DNA of 64,000 nucleotides from Hydrogenedens sp964549105 (GCA_964549105.1 CAZJTZ010000006.1:57164-121163); one strand, 5' to 3'. Positions 1 through 8,296 are shown, counted from the stretch's first letter. The notes: a model not told the origin generated them from the letters alone. Numbers and translations: made by a program.

Positions 1-1107
1 TCCACGCGTCCCGAATCCGGGTCCAATCAGGATACCATGATACCCTTGAAGTATATCTTCTGGCTTTTCCTTACCGGGTTCAAACTGTTCGGAGTCAATC
101 CACTCATATTTAACCTTGCAATTATTAGCAATCCCTGCATGCACAAAGGCTTCATTAATACTCTTGTAAGCGTCGCTATGTCCTGTATATTTTCCAATAG
201 CCGCGATTCGCACTTCTTCTGTCGCAGAAACCAGACGGTCTACCATGCTCGTCCATTCGGACAGGTTTCCTTCGCGTGCCTCTAATCCCAATATACTTAA
301 AACGGTTACATCGAGATCTTGTTTTTTAAAATTTAGTGGAATGGCATATATAGGTGAAATGTCTTGAGCATTAATAATCGCATTTTCAGGCACATCACAG
401 AATAAAGCCACCTTTTGCCTCTGCTCTCTTCCAAGTTTATTTTTTCCAGTCCGACAAACAATGATATTAGGTTGAATCCCAATATCGCGTAGAGCACGAA
501 CACTATGCTGGGTGGGCTTTGTTTTTAACTCATTTGCCGCTTCAATATAGGGAACTAATGTTACATGGATAAAACAGCAATTTTCAGGACCTATATCCAG
601 ACGAAACTGCCTTAATGCTTCGAGAAAGGGCAGACTCTCAATATCACCGACAGTTCCACCAATTTCCACAATAGCAATATCAACATCATCTTCGTCTACG
701 GTTAAGGCGCGAATCCGATTTTTTATCTCATCAGTAATATGTGGAATGACCTGAACCGTTTTGCCTAAATAGGCTCCTTCACGCTCCTTCTGAATTACTG
801 TATTATAGATAGCACCTGTGGTGGTATTGCTACGGCGAGATAATTTGGCATGGGTAAACCGTTGGTAATGTCCGAGGTCGAGGTCTGTTTCTGCTCCATC
901 GTCCGTAACAAATACTTCCCCATGCTCGAACGGATTCATCGTGCCCGGGTCAACATTGATATAAGGGTCCATCTTCATCATTGCTATTTTATAACCACGC
1001 GATTCTAAAAGGAGTCCTAAACTTGCACAAACAATTCCTTTGCCAATCGAGGAGACAACCCCTCCTGTAGTAAAAATATATTTCAAGTGTGATTTTGAGT
1101 CTGCCAT
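1..1107 (-). CDS. pyrG: CTP synthase, partial (C-terminus beyond left edge)
   Basis: CTP synthase makes CTP from UTP, ATP and glutamine in the cytoplasm. Reading leftward from the ATG at 1107, all 369 codons to the window edge are open. The product begins MADSKSHLKYIFTTGGVVSS and continues with SIGKGI, KMDPYINVDPGTMNP and HGEVFVTDDGAETDLDLGHY, the hallmark synthetase-domain motifs. The visible part ends as the class I glutamine amidotransferase domain begins, at GILIGPGFGTRG. That oxyanion-region loop reads GPGFG where Escherichia coli has PGGFG; related variants occur in other phyla. The catalytic Cys/His/Glu of the amidotransferase lie outside the window. The ATG directly follows the kdsB stop codon with no gap, so translation is probably coupled. 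kdsB uses CTP, which makes the pairing metabolically sensible. Confidence 0.96.
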   Translation of the reverse strand, partial: MADSKSHLKYIFTTGGVVSSIGKGIVCASLGLLLESRGYKIAMMKMDPYINVDPGTMNPFEHGEVFVTDDGAETDLDLGHYQRFTHAKLSRRSNTTTGAIYNTVIQKEREGAYLGKTVQVIPHITDEIKNRIRALTVDEDDVDIAIVEIGGTVGDIESLPFLEALRQFRLDIGPENCCFIHVTLVPYIEAANELKTKPTQHSVRALRDIGIQPNIIVCRTGKNKLGREQRQKVALFCDVPENAIINAQDISPIYAIPLNFKKQDLDVTVLSILGLEAREGNLSEWTSMVDRLVSATEEVRIAAIGKYTGHSDAYKSINEAFVHAGIANNCKVKYEWIDSEQFEPGKEKPEDILQGYHGILIGPGFGTRG

Positions 1108-1896
1108 CTATACTTCCTTTTCTCTAAATTTGAGAATTTTTTCAACATGCATTAAATCTTCCGGTGTATCCACACCTAACGCTTCATAATTCGTTGGGAC
1201 AACCGCTATTGAATAGCCATTCTCGAGCACTCTCAATTGTTCCAGTTTCTCCAACTTCTCCAACGGGGTTTGAGGAAGTTTTGAAATATGAAGCAGAAAT
1301 TCACGACGGTATACATAAAGCCCGATATGCTGCCAATATACCCCTTCTATATTCTGTCGTTGTTCCGCATCGCGTATGTAAGGAATAGGTGAACGGGAAA
1401 AATAAAGAGCCAGCCCCTTTTGATTCATCACAACTTTTACTATGTTTGGATTCTGTATCCAGGAAGACTCTGTTATTTGCCTACACGCCGTTGACATCTG
1501 TATTTGCGGATTTTCTAATAATGGCTGAACGGCAGCGTCAATACATTCCGGAGGGAGTAACGGCTCATCACCTTGAACATTAACTATAATCTTCTCTAAA
1601 CAATTTTCTGCTACTTCTGCGATACGGTCCGTTCCACTAGCATGGTCAGAACGCGTCATAACGACAGGCACACCTAACGGTTCTAATGCTTTTCTAATTC
1701 GGTCATCATCCGTAGCCACTAAAACTTTACCCACACACTTTGCTTTTCTTGCCTGTTGATATACATGATAAACCAGGGGATAACCACACAAATCTGCCAA
1801 CATCTTTCCTGGAAATCGAGTAGAACCATAACGGGCAGGAATAACTACTAACACGGAACTGTTTCCCTGTCCTGAGTCGCTACCTTTCTGTAACAT
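1108..1896 (-). CDS. kdsB: 3-deoxy-manno-octulosonate cytidylyltransferase
   Basis: KdsB activates Kdo as CMP-Kdo for the lipid A inner core, so its presence argues for a Gram-negative outer membrane. The 262-residue product has the nucleotide-binding PARYGSTRFPGK at residues 20-31, ATDD at 61-64 and the metal/sugar motif VQGDEP at 107-112. Its length is normal (about 250) with roughly 14 extra N-terminal residues; no internal Met offers a better start, and a GAGGG sequence sits upstream of the ATG at 1896. The stop codon abuts the pyrG start, so the two are probably co-transcribed. Confidence 0.95.
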   Translation of the reverse strand: MLQKGSDSGQGNSSVLVVIPARYGSTRFPGKMLADLCGYPLVYHVYQQARKAKCVGKVLVATDDDRIRKALEPLGVPVVMTRSDHASGTDRIAEVAENCLEKIIVNVQGDEPLLPPECIDAAVQPLLENPQIQMSTACRQITESSWIQNPNIVKVVMNQKGLALYFSRSPIPYIRDAEQRQNIEGVYWQHIGLYVYRREFLLHISKLPQTPLEKLEKLEQLRVLENGYSIAVVPTNYEALGVDTPEDLMHVEKILKFREKEV

Positions 1897-2218
1897 TTCT
1901 TAGCCCTCGATGTAAGCCAGTTAAATAAAAAAATGTTCCACAGTTCCAAACCAACTTCTTGAAATATAAAAGGAAATAATATTACCTTTTTTATTCTATA
2001 TTTTACTAAATTAACACAATTTATAACTCATGTTCAAAAATATCGGCTCTTGCAATCAAAATTCATTTATTTATTAGGTCTTTATGCCCATTAAACTATA
2101 TCTAACATTTAATATACAGTAAAAAAACAACAATAATAAAACTTCACTTCTACATTAAGTAGAAATAAAAACATCATCGCCAGAACGGCACAGGGGAGAA
2201 ATAAAAAAATAACAGACC
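1897..2218. other. AT-rich intergenic region
   Basis: This 322-base gap separates the DUF1844 stop codon from the kdsB start, both leftward. It is AT-rich with homopolymer runs and contains no plausible gene. A six-base-pair hairpin (TTCTAC/GTAGAA, 2148-2164) followed leftward by T-rich sequence could be a weak terminator for the DUF1844 gene. No convincing -35/-10 pair for kdsB was found. Confidence 0.5.
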
Positions 2219-2665
2219 TTATTTTCCAGGATTGGGCTTTAATCCTGCTTGCTTCAATTGTGCTTCCTGATACTGCTGATTGCGAACCAAATAAATTTCC
2301 TGTAATTGAGCGATAGAATTATTCAGAATACCCTCTTCTTTTGAAGAAAGATTTCCTTTTGTCTTGTCTCGTAATACTAAGAGCAAGTCAATAAAAAATT
2401 GAGCCTGTTCTAAATCAATAACTACTTGCTGTGCCCCCTGGGGAGCAATTACTCCCAGAGCCAACATCGCATCCGTAGTCAAAATGCCTACCAGGGACTC
2501 AAATGAAGGGGTTAACGCTTCTTCAGGGGAGATTTCTTTATCCTCAGACGCCTCAGGATTTTTAGTCTTTTCCTCTTCTAATTTTTTTTGTAATTCTTCT
2601 TTTTCCCTCTGAACTTTTACTTTCCAATCCTCGTCAATTATTATTTTTTTCTCTTCTTCGCTCAC
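2219..2665 (-). CDS. DUF1844 family protein
   Basis: A 148-residue cytoplasmic protein. Residues 1-50 are very rich in Glu and Lys, probably helical or disordered. Residues 53-125 match DUF1844: SFESLVGILTTDAMLALG, then DLEQAQFFIDLLLVLRDKTKGNLS, then a helix ending in QEIYL. The family has no established biochemical function. Translation probably starts at a GTG (2665) preceded by GGGAGAAAGG. A rho-independent terminator lies immediately upstream, so expression depends on an unseen promoter or on readthrough from ndk. Confidence 0.88.
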   Translation of the reverse strand: MSEEEKKIIIDEDWKVKVQREKEELQKKLEEEKTKNPEASEDKEISPEEALTPSFESLVGILTTDAMLALGVIAPQGAQQVVIDLEQAQFFIDLLLVLRDKTKGNLSSKEEGILNNSIAQLQEIYLVRNQQYQEAQLKQAGLKPNPGK

Positions 2666-2689
2666 AACCTTTCTCCCAACTAAATGTTA

Positions 2690-2739
2690 AAAAAAATTAA
2701 AAACGCCACACTGGGAAAGGAAATAATCCTTTCCCAGTG
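2690..2739 (-). terminator. Rho-independent terminator
   Basis: A perfect 12-base-pair stem (2709-2720 with 2728-2739, core CTGGGAAAGG/CCTTTCCCAG) with a 7-base loop is followed, reading leftward, by GGCGTTTTTAATTTTTTTT. It lies about 20 bases after the COX24-like stop codon and should end the ndk transcript. Confidence 0.85.
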
Positions 2740-2758
2740 ATGCTTCAAGATACTCTAA

Positions 2759-2851
2759 TTACTTTTTGTTCTTATGACGATTCTGACGTCTCTTCTTCTT
2801 ACGCTTGTGTTTATTAATCTTGCGTTTGCGAACTTTTCTTCCACCTGCCAC
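2759..2851 (-). CDS. AURKAIP1/COX24-like 30-residue basic protein
   Basis: A very short gene: GTG start at 2851, TAA at 2759-2761, 30 residues, 18 of them Lys or Arg. An AAGGAG Shine-Dalgarno lies 8 bases before the GTG. The core RKRKINKHKRKKKRR closely resembles the AURKAIP1/COX24 C-terminal domain, whose mitochondrial member (mS38) is a small-subunit ribosomal protein. Tiny bacterial proteins with this domain are annotated in several phyla and are presumed ribosome-associated. It follows ndk by 46 bases and is followed by a strong terminator, so it is probably the last gene of an ndk transcript. The ribosomal role here is inference. Confidence 0.82.
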   Translation of the reverse strand: MAGGRKVRKRKINKHKRKKKRRQNRHKNKK

Positions 2852-2897
2852 GAATAATACTCCTTTTTTAATTTTTTGAGTTATTTATCTTATAAAG

Positions 2898-3362
2898 TTA
2901 CCGTCTACTTATTGCTAGCCACTGTTCATCATCAACCTTATATTCTAATATATCTTCAGGACGGAAATAAAGTGATATTTCACGCTCCGCTGATTCGGGC
3001 TTGTCAGAAGCATGGACAATGTTCATCTGCGTTATTAAAGCAAAATCTCCTCTTATCGTGCCTGGATTTGCTTTCAGCGGATTTGTATTTCCTATCATAT
3101 TTCGAACCTGATTAATTGCGCCTTCTCCTTCCCATACCATCTGAATAGTAGGACCGGAGCATATAAAACGAATTAAACTTTCATAAAAGTCCTTTCCCTT
3201 ATGTTCCTGATAATGTTCCTCTGCCTTTTCTTGAGTTAAAATCTGCATTTTTATAGCCACAAGTTTTAATCCACGCTTCTCAAAACGGCAAATACATTCT
3301 CCGATAAGCCTGCGTGCTATACCATCAGGTTTAATCATGACAAAGGTGCGCTCATTTGACAT
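2898..3362 (-). CDS. ndk: Nucleoside diphosphate kinase
   Basis: Ndk balances nucleoside triphosphate pools by transferring the gamma phosphate through a phosphohistidine. The 154-residue product starts MSNERTFVMIKPDGIARRLIG and carries the active-site His117 in NIVHASDKPESAEREISLYF, followed by the usual acidic end of the fold. IGNTNPLKANPGTIRGDFA, which contributes nucleotide contacts, is intact. GAGGAG precedes the ATG at 3362. A sigma70-type promoter lies about 40 bases upstream. The COX24-like gene and a terminator follow. Confidence 0.97.
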   Translation of the reverse strand: MSNERTFVMIKPDGIARRLIGECICRFEKRGLKLVAIKMQILTQEKAEEHYQEHKGKDFYESLIRFICSGPTIQMVWEGEGAINQVRNMIGNTNPLKANPGTIRGDFALITQMNIVHASDKPESAEREISLYFRPEDILEYKVDDEQWLAISRR

Positions 3363-3401
3363 CAGGGGGGAACTCCTCGAAAAGAAAACTTACAAAAAAA
3401 G

Positions 3402-3431
3402 ATTATATTATAAAACCTTTCTTTTATTCAA
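3402..3431 (-). promoter_or_regulatory. Sigma70-type promoter for ndk
   Basis: Read leftward: TTGAAT at 3431-3426, an 18-base spacer, then TATAAT at 3407-3402. An overlapping second TATAAT at 3412-3407 has a 13-base spacing and is the poorer choice. The ndk ATG lies about 40 bases downstream. Confidence 0.65.
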
Positions 3432-3554
3432 ATTGGTGTATAAGTTTTATATATACCTTTAATATTTTATGTTCTTTAATAAATATCACTCAAAATATAT
3501 AAAATTACCACATATAAAGAATCGTTATCTTGCTATTTATTTCTTTTGCTTATA

Positions 3555-5594
3555 TTATCCTATCCCGGGACAGTAGTTATCTTCGCTCATGCCGGGACAA
3601 GGATAATATCCACCCATGTTGAAGAATTGTATCAGCCTCAATAATTCACCTAAATCAATTGTCCAATCTTGCTCGTCATAATCAGACGCATGTGAAGCGC
3701 ATGTCTTGTCTCCGTCAAATCCTGGGGCATAACCGTCTTCTGTCCCTAACTTACAGTGATACCCACCCATGTTGAAAAATTGTATCACTCGAAGTAATTC
3801 ACCCAAATCTATCATTCCATTTCTATCCGGGTCAGCACTATGCCATAAAATCTCTCCTTCTACAGAACCTTCCAGTGTGCCTTCTACTATGCCTTCTGTT
3901 ATACCTTCGGGAGTTCCTTCAATTGTCCCTTCTGCTGTTCCTTCCGTTGAACCTTCCATCGTTCCTTCACCAGCACAGTCTACTGTAACTTCACGAGTCT
4001 TTTCTGAGGAGTTTCCATTGTCGTCTACCGCGTAATAAACCACATAGTAAGTTCCTGTTTGTGATGTATCCACATTGTTAGACACAACCTCTACATTCAC
4101 TTCACTGTCACATGTATCTGTTGCTTCTGCACCCGGGTCAACAAATATGGAACCACATTCCACGGTCATTGGATTGTCCCCGTTTAGGGTAATCTCCGGA
4201 GCAGTCGTGTCTGTTACATGTACCAGCCGTGTTGCTATGCTACTCGTATTGCCATCACTGTCTGTAACAACATACTCTACGGTATAATCGCTTACTACAT
4301 CGCTATTTACATTGTTGGTTACCTGTATTTGACTGGTTAAATCCCCATCGGGAATATCATAAGCCGTTGCACCTGCATCCCCATAAGGAGAACCACATTC
4401 TATCGTAAGTTCACTGTCCCCTAATAAGGTTATCTCGGGCTTATATTCAGGATAGGGAAACCAACAAAGTAAAGGATAAGTAACTTCTTCCAAAATCACC
4501 CATACACCTGTAAAATCCCAGTCTACAAAGGTATCCTGTTGTTTCATCTCCGCTGTCGTCTTGCCTTCGCCTCCCGCAGAGGTAGTCTGCTCTGAAGTTT
4601 CTGTATCCCAATAACTATTACTTACGGTATCTCCTTCATTCAGGCCTATCAAGCCACCAGTATTTCCACTACCTCTTACTAAACCTATACTATAACAATT
4701 ACTTATTGTGCCAGACTCATTCCATCCTACCAAACCGCCTATATTATCTGTAGACCCCTCTACTGAACTCGTACTGTAACTATCAGATATCGTTCCGTCG
4801 TTATATCCTATCAAACCACCTACATCATAATTGCCTTCCACTAAACCTATACTATAACTGGCAGATACCATACTATCATCATTTCTCCCTATCAAACCGC
4901 CTACATAATCATCTCCCGAAACAGAACAGTTGCTATAACATAGAGAGATTAATCCATCGTTATAACCCACTAAACCACCCGTATCATAATATCCAAAAGT
5001 AGAACATATACTATAACTGTCAGATATTATGCCAACAATATTAACCCCTACCAACCCTCCTACCCCAAAAGCCCCCTCTACATAACCCATACTATAACTT
5101 CCTGAAACTATAGCAAAATCTCCTTTATATCCTATCAATCCACCTGTGTAATTCCCACCTACAATCTGACAATCTCCTACACCTACATTCTTTACTTCTC
5201 CCCCTAAACCGACAAAGCCAAATAAGCCAACATAATCTTCCAAAGGACGATTAATATACAAATTTGCTATTTTATACCCATTTCCATTAAATCTACCCAC
5301 AAATGGGTTTTCCTGACTTCCTATTGGCTTAAAACCGAATCCCTCATTCCAATTTATCGTATCGCTCCCATCAATGTCCCCATTCAATTCATATTCCTCA
5401 TTTAACGGGTACTCAGGGTCATTCCCTATTTTCTGTAACTCCTCTACACTATCTATTGTTATTACTGTTGCGAATATATTTGTGCATAAAAATAGATAAA
5501 ATAAAAGTAAGAGAACAATACTGCCCTTAAATAGAACCGTTTGAATTAGATTAAAATAATGGTTCTTCTCCAATTTAGTTGATGTATTAATCAT
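3555..5594 (-). CDS. Secreted GLUG-repeat surface protein with tandem C-terminal EF-hand-like module
   Basis: A 679-residue modular exported protein. Residues 1-42 form an N-terminal hydrophobic signal or anchor. About residues 110-330 contain repeated GLUG motifs (VGGLVGYN, VGGLIGYND followed by ISDSYS), typical of surface adhesins and autotransporter-like proteins. Two DUF5011-like Ig domains follow at about 385-540, each starting PEITL-G and ending VxVxD. A 39-residue EGT/EGI/EGS linker occupies 543-581. Residues 582-679 hold two copies of a module containing xIDLGELLR-IQFFNMGGY; each copy is preceded by acidic DxDxNG- or DYDEQD-like loops reminiscent of dockerin/EF-hand calcium sites. Conserved Cys pairs occur near each copy. 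ATG at 5594 is preceded by AAGGAAGG. The ligand and attachment mode are unknown. Confidence 0.88.
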   Translation of the reverse strand: MINTSTKLEKNHYFNLIQTVLFKGSIVLLLLFYLFLCTNIFATVITIDSVEELQKIGNDPEYPLNEEYELNGDIDGSDTINWNEGFGFKPIGSQENPFVGRFNGNGYKIANLYINRPLEDYVGLFGFVGLGGEVKNVGVGDCQIVGGNYTGGLIGYKGDFAIVSGSYSMGYVEGAFGVGGLVGVNIVGIISDSYSICSTFGYYDTGGLVGYNDGLISLCYSNCSVSGDDYVGGLIGRNDDSMVSASYSIGLVEGNYDVGGLIGYNDGTISDSYSTSSVEGSTDNIGGLVGWNESGTISNCYSIGLVRGSGNTGGLIGLNEGDTVSNSYWDTETSEQTTSAGGEGKTTAEMKQQDTFVDWDFTGVWVILEEVTYPLLCWFPYPEYKPEITLLGDSELTIECGSPYGDAGATAYDIPDGDLTSQIQVTNNVNSDVVSDYTVEYVVTDSDGNTSSIATRLVHVTDTTAPEITLNGDNPMTVECGSIFVDPGAEATDTCDSEVNVEVVSNNVDTSQTGTYYVVYYAVDDNGNSSEKTREVTVDCAGEGTMEGSTEGTAEGTIEGTPEGITEGIVEGTLEGSVEGEILWHSADPDRNGMIDLGELLRVIQFFNMGGYHCKLGTEDGYAPGFDGDKTCASHASDYDEQDWTIDLGELLRLIQFFNMGGYYPCPGMSEDNYCPGIG
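3558..3851 (-). repeat. Tandem C-terminal LLRxIQFFN module in GLUG protein
   Basis: Two protein-level repeats (residues 582-679) share IDLGELLR-IQFFNMGGY, spaced about 51 residues apart, with related DNA at about 3609-3660 and 3764-3825. Each is preceded by Asp-rich loops that could bind calcium. The position at the extreme C-terminus of an exported protein, behind a flexible linker, suggests a docking or sorting role (inference). Confidence 0.7.
3852..3968 (-). repeat. EGT tetrapeptide linker repeat
   Basis: Ten consecutive units of the pattern E-G-x-x (EGTM, EGST, EGTA, EGTI and so on; the last is EGE) encode residues 543-581 of the GLUG protein. The DNA is a degenerate 12-base repeat. A similar linker occurs in the lipoprotein gene at 51092-51184. 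Confidence 0.85.
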
Positions 5595-6071
5595 TTTACC
5601 TTCCTTTGGGAGTTTGATTAGTAGGCTTAAAAAATGAAACCTTAGTTCTTCTTAAAACTTAATAACACAAATAGGCATAAATCACTATACTACCCTTGTA
5701 AAGTGGCACAGCCAAAAATGTCTATCTATATATTACCACACTAATTAAATTGTCATTTCTGTCAATCACAAGTATATATCTTTTGCCACAATTATAGTTA
5801 TACGCTATACAATTTGTAAATTACTTTTACTTACTATACCTTCACGATATACTTTACTCCCCTTAAAAAAGTTTTACCCTCTCCCCTAAATACTGACCTT
5901 TTTGCAGTAATACCCATAACAATAATTTTCCCCAACTATTTTTCAACATATCTTTTACCAACAACCTAATAATTTTTTTGCGTAGATTATACCTTGCATC
6001 TATTAAGAAGGAATTATCTATATCGTAAATCTTTTGATATTAGAGAAACACTATTCCTTACTTTTAGTTCA
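5595..6071. other. Intergenic region without recognisable genes
   Basis: A 477-base gap between the DUF1559 gene stop and the GLUG gene start, both leftward. It must hold the GLUG promoter, but I see no convincing -35/-10 pair and no strong terminator hairpin. It has pyrimidine-rich stretches (about 5850-5990) and no open frame worth calling. Confidence 0.4.
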
Positions 6072-7004
6072 TTAATGGAAACCTGAAATCTGGTTGCAAA
6101 CGGTTATCCAGACACGGGTATAGGGAAATTGCAGTGGATACCGAACAAACTCTACATGCCCATCAAGATACAACACATTCCCACCGCCTGGCTGATGGTT
6201 CAGCATAATATTATCATAGCCCTCTCCTTCGCCTTTTTTGAACAGATTGTCCCACATTAACGGAATTTCTGAGGTAGAAATACTCTGATTTAAGAATCTT
6301 TCTACACCGTCTCTTAACCGATAAACCGTTCTTTTGTGAACATCACCGGGATAAAACGGCATAAATGATAAATCCGATTCATATACTTTTGCTACCTCTG
6401 TTAGTGGAACATTTTTAGCCTGCGTAAGTAAATCTTGAAATACGGTGACAAAACCACCTTCTATTTCAGTGCGAGGGTCAGACGCTTGCTCATCACCACC
6501 CAATATTAAATATAAATATGGGACAATTACCCAGCCCCAATAAGAATAAGATATGTCATTTATTTTACATAAATCTACTTCACCCGTTGCCTCATTTGTG
6601 AACCAACCACCCGGTCCAAATGCAACCGTCCAGTCTATATCTGATGGGCAAAGTAGCACCTTTAAGTCCGAAAGATACTCAGGATACATCCATTTCGGTT
6701 CAAAAAATGATTCTATTGTATTTACTTCACTACAGGGTTGGGCAGATTCAACCCACGGTGTTCGCAAAGCCTTTATGGGAGGATAATAACATCCTTTGCT
6801 TTCGTTTGAATACATTATTAATGCAAGCCCAATCTGTTTCAGATTATTTGCGCATGAAGAACGCCGACTTGCCTCCCTTGCACGCGATAATGCAGGCAAT
6901 AATATGGCTGCCAACACGGCAATAATCGCAATTACCACCAGCAACTCAACCAGAGTAAATCCAAACCTTTTCAATACTTTTATTTCCTTGGTAATATTTT
7001 GCAA
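6072..7004 (-). CDS. DUF1559 family prepilin-like protein
   Basis: A 310-residue type IV prepilin-like protein of the DUF1559 kind, greatly expanded in Planctomycetes, Lentisphaerae and relatives. The N-terminus has a short basic leader, a prepilin peptidase site at Gly15/Phe16, Glu at mature position +5 and a hydrophobic helix (FTLVELLVVIAIIAVLAAIL). The conserved RREASCANNLKQIGLA-type segment follows as SRRSSCANNLKQIGLALIMY. Near the C-terminus the processing-associated His...DG motif is present, HQPGGGNVLYLDGHVEF at about residue 270, but with ten rather than nine residues between His and Asp. It is probably processed by a prepilin peptidase and displayed on a type II-like pseudopilus; its cargo or role is unknown. 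Confidence 0.92.
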   Translation of the reverse strand: MQNITKEIKVLKRFGFTLVELLVVIAIIAVLAAILLPALSRAREASRRSSCANNLKQIGLALIMYSNESKGCYYPPIKALRTPWVESAQPCSEVNTIESFFEPKWMYPEYLSDLKVLLCPSDIDWTVAFGPGGWFTNEATGEVDLCKINDISYSYWGWVIVPYLYLILGGDEQASDPRTEIEGGFVTVFQDLLTQAKNVPLTEVAKVYESDLSFMPFYPGDVHKRTVYRLRDGVERFLNQSISTSEIPLMWDNLFKKGEGEGYDNIMLNHQPGGGNVLYLDGHVEFVRYPLQFPYTRVWITVCNQISGFH

Positions 7005-7354
7005 ATCAATCTATATAACCAGCCAATCTATTATAAACCTAATGATTAGTCTCTATAAAAATTTGAAGGAAAGGGCAATCCCGTTTGATAAAAGATTAAA
7101 GAAAAGATTTCTTACTTTACTTAGAATAATAGGCGGGTAAAACGGAACTCCAAGAAGAAGGGAGAGAATAATAGGAAGGGGGTAACCTTCGACTAATGTA
7201 AAAAGATATTTCTCAAAATAGCAAAAGTCTCTTTATTTCAAATGTATTCTACATCATCCCAGGCCTATCTACAGTATTCCAAAATATTCCAAATCTGCCC
7301 TTCTGTTGTCCAAATACCCCTTTGTCATTTCGAGCGTAACGAGAAATCTTTTCC
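7005..7354. other. Intergenic region carrying a dispersed repeat
   Basis: A 350-base gap downstream of the secreted-protein gene at 7355 and upstream of the DUF1559 gene. Its right end (7317-7358) is a copy of a dispersed GTCATTTCGAGCG-type repeat that runs into the stop codon of the neighbouring gene. The rest is AT-rich with no obvious promoter or gene. Confidence 0.5.
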
Positions 7355-7358
7355 TTAA
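7317..7358 (-). repeat. Dispersed CATTCCGAGCG-type repeat, copy A
   Basis: Read leftward: TTAAGGAAAAGATTTCTCG, then TTACGCTCGAAATGACAAAG and GGG. Near-identical copies occur at 15506-15548 and 47583-47626 and a diverged one at 47855-47886. The core is an imperfect palindrome (ATTTCTCG/CTCGAAAT). Its edge coincides with the TAA of the secreted-protein gene at 7355. Confidence 0.75.
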
Positions 7359-8296
7359 CCTTTTTCTTTGGGCAGAGTAGAGGTAAATACCTTGTAAGCG
7401 TCCAATATTTCCTGTTCGTTAATCGGGGCAATAATCATTCGGACAGTTGTAGAAATAGACTGACCTGCTTCTAATGTTTTTCCAAATAAGGAGAGATACA
7501 TGGAGAAGTGAGTATTGCCTGCATTCGGGGTGGATACCGCAAAGCAATTGTCGCTGGTAGTTATATGCACCACTGCAAGTTTAGTTTCCCTGTCTATACG
7601 ATAAATAATCGGCTCATGGAAGAATGGACGAATAGTCCAATTTACCGGGTTCGGCAAGATATCCCAGCGCCCATCTTTAATAATTTTGGTAGCATTTTCA
7701 TCCTTTGGAAAGGCTTGCCATTCACCTGCTTCAACAGGGGTCGGCAGAAACTTTGCCGTCCCGTCATCTCCCTTTGCATATACATAAGATTCAGGAAAGT
7801 ATTTGGTCAGGTAAGAAGAAAGGAATACCTCAAAATCTGGTAAAACTTGCTTTGCCTCTACCGTAATTAACAAATCAAGTGTCTGTGGGTTTATCCATTG
7901 ATACACAGCAGTTAGAGTAAATGGATGTTCTGCATCAGAATCCCAGAACACCTTCAATGTTTTTGGATTTAATAATTTTGCTTCACTCTTCACCTCACGC
8001 ATACTTTCACCAAAACGGTAATTTGTCTTGAACACACGATAAAAATTTAGTAAACCAGGCAAACCCGGATACCCCGCTATTTCCCTCTCCGGCGATACTG
8101 TGCGAAAAGGAACAAATCCAATAGATTTCCCATCAAGTCTGAAAGTTCCAGATAAAAAGCCTGTATCAACACGATACTCCCCTGAAACCTTATCCGACGG
8201 AACAAAAAAACCCTCCGCATATCCTACCTCTGCCATAAGCCACACCCCCGTAACAAAAACAAACATCAACCAGAACAATTTACTTTTCATTTTCAT
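7355..8296 (-). CDS. Secreted protein of unknown function
   Basis: A 313-residue protein with a clear signal peptide (hydrophobic segment at about residues 6-22, cleavage probably after GYA at about 27). The mature part has no motif I can name. It is rich in alternating beta-strand-like segments (TAVYQWINPQTLDLLITVEA, WTIRPFFHEPIIYRIDRETK), a pattern seen in galactose-mutarotase-like beta sandwiches, but I see no diagnostic catalytic residues. It lacks a lipobox and C-terminal anchor, so it is probably periplasmic or secreted. It stands alone: upstream lies the AT-rich ATPase/TOPRIM pair, downstream a dispersed repeat that starts at its stop codon. Confidence 0.8.
   Translation of the reverse strand: MKMKSKLFWLMFVFVTGVWLMAEVGYAEGFFVPSDKVSGEYRVDTGFLSGTFRLDGKSIGFVPFRTVSPEREIAGYPGLPGLLNFYRVFKTNYRFGESMREVKSEAKLLNPKTLKVFWDSDAEHPFTLTAVYQWINPQTLDLLITVEAKQVLPDFEVFLSSYLTKYFPESYVYAKGDDGTAKFLPTPVEAGEWQAFPKDENATKIIKDGRWDILPNPVNWTIRPFFHEPIIYRIDRETKLAVVHITTSDNCFAVSTPNAGNTHFSMYLSLFGKTLEAGQSISTTVRMIIAPINEQEILDAYKVFTSTLPKEKG

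Noticed and set aside
37..285. 82-codon rightward frame at the left edge
   Set aside because: It lies antisense to the clear pyrG coding frame and has no coding character of its own.
3769..4035. 88-codon Ser/Pro-rich frame on the plus strand
   Set aside because: It is the antisense translation of the EGT linker repeat of the GLUG protein.
7249..7431. 60-codon leftward frame
   Set aside because: It translates dispersed repeat copy A (SRYARNDK) and overlaps the end of the secreted-protein gene in another frame.
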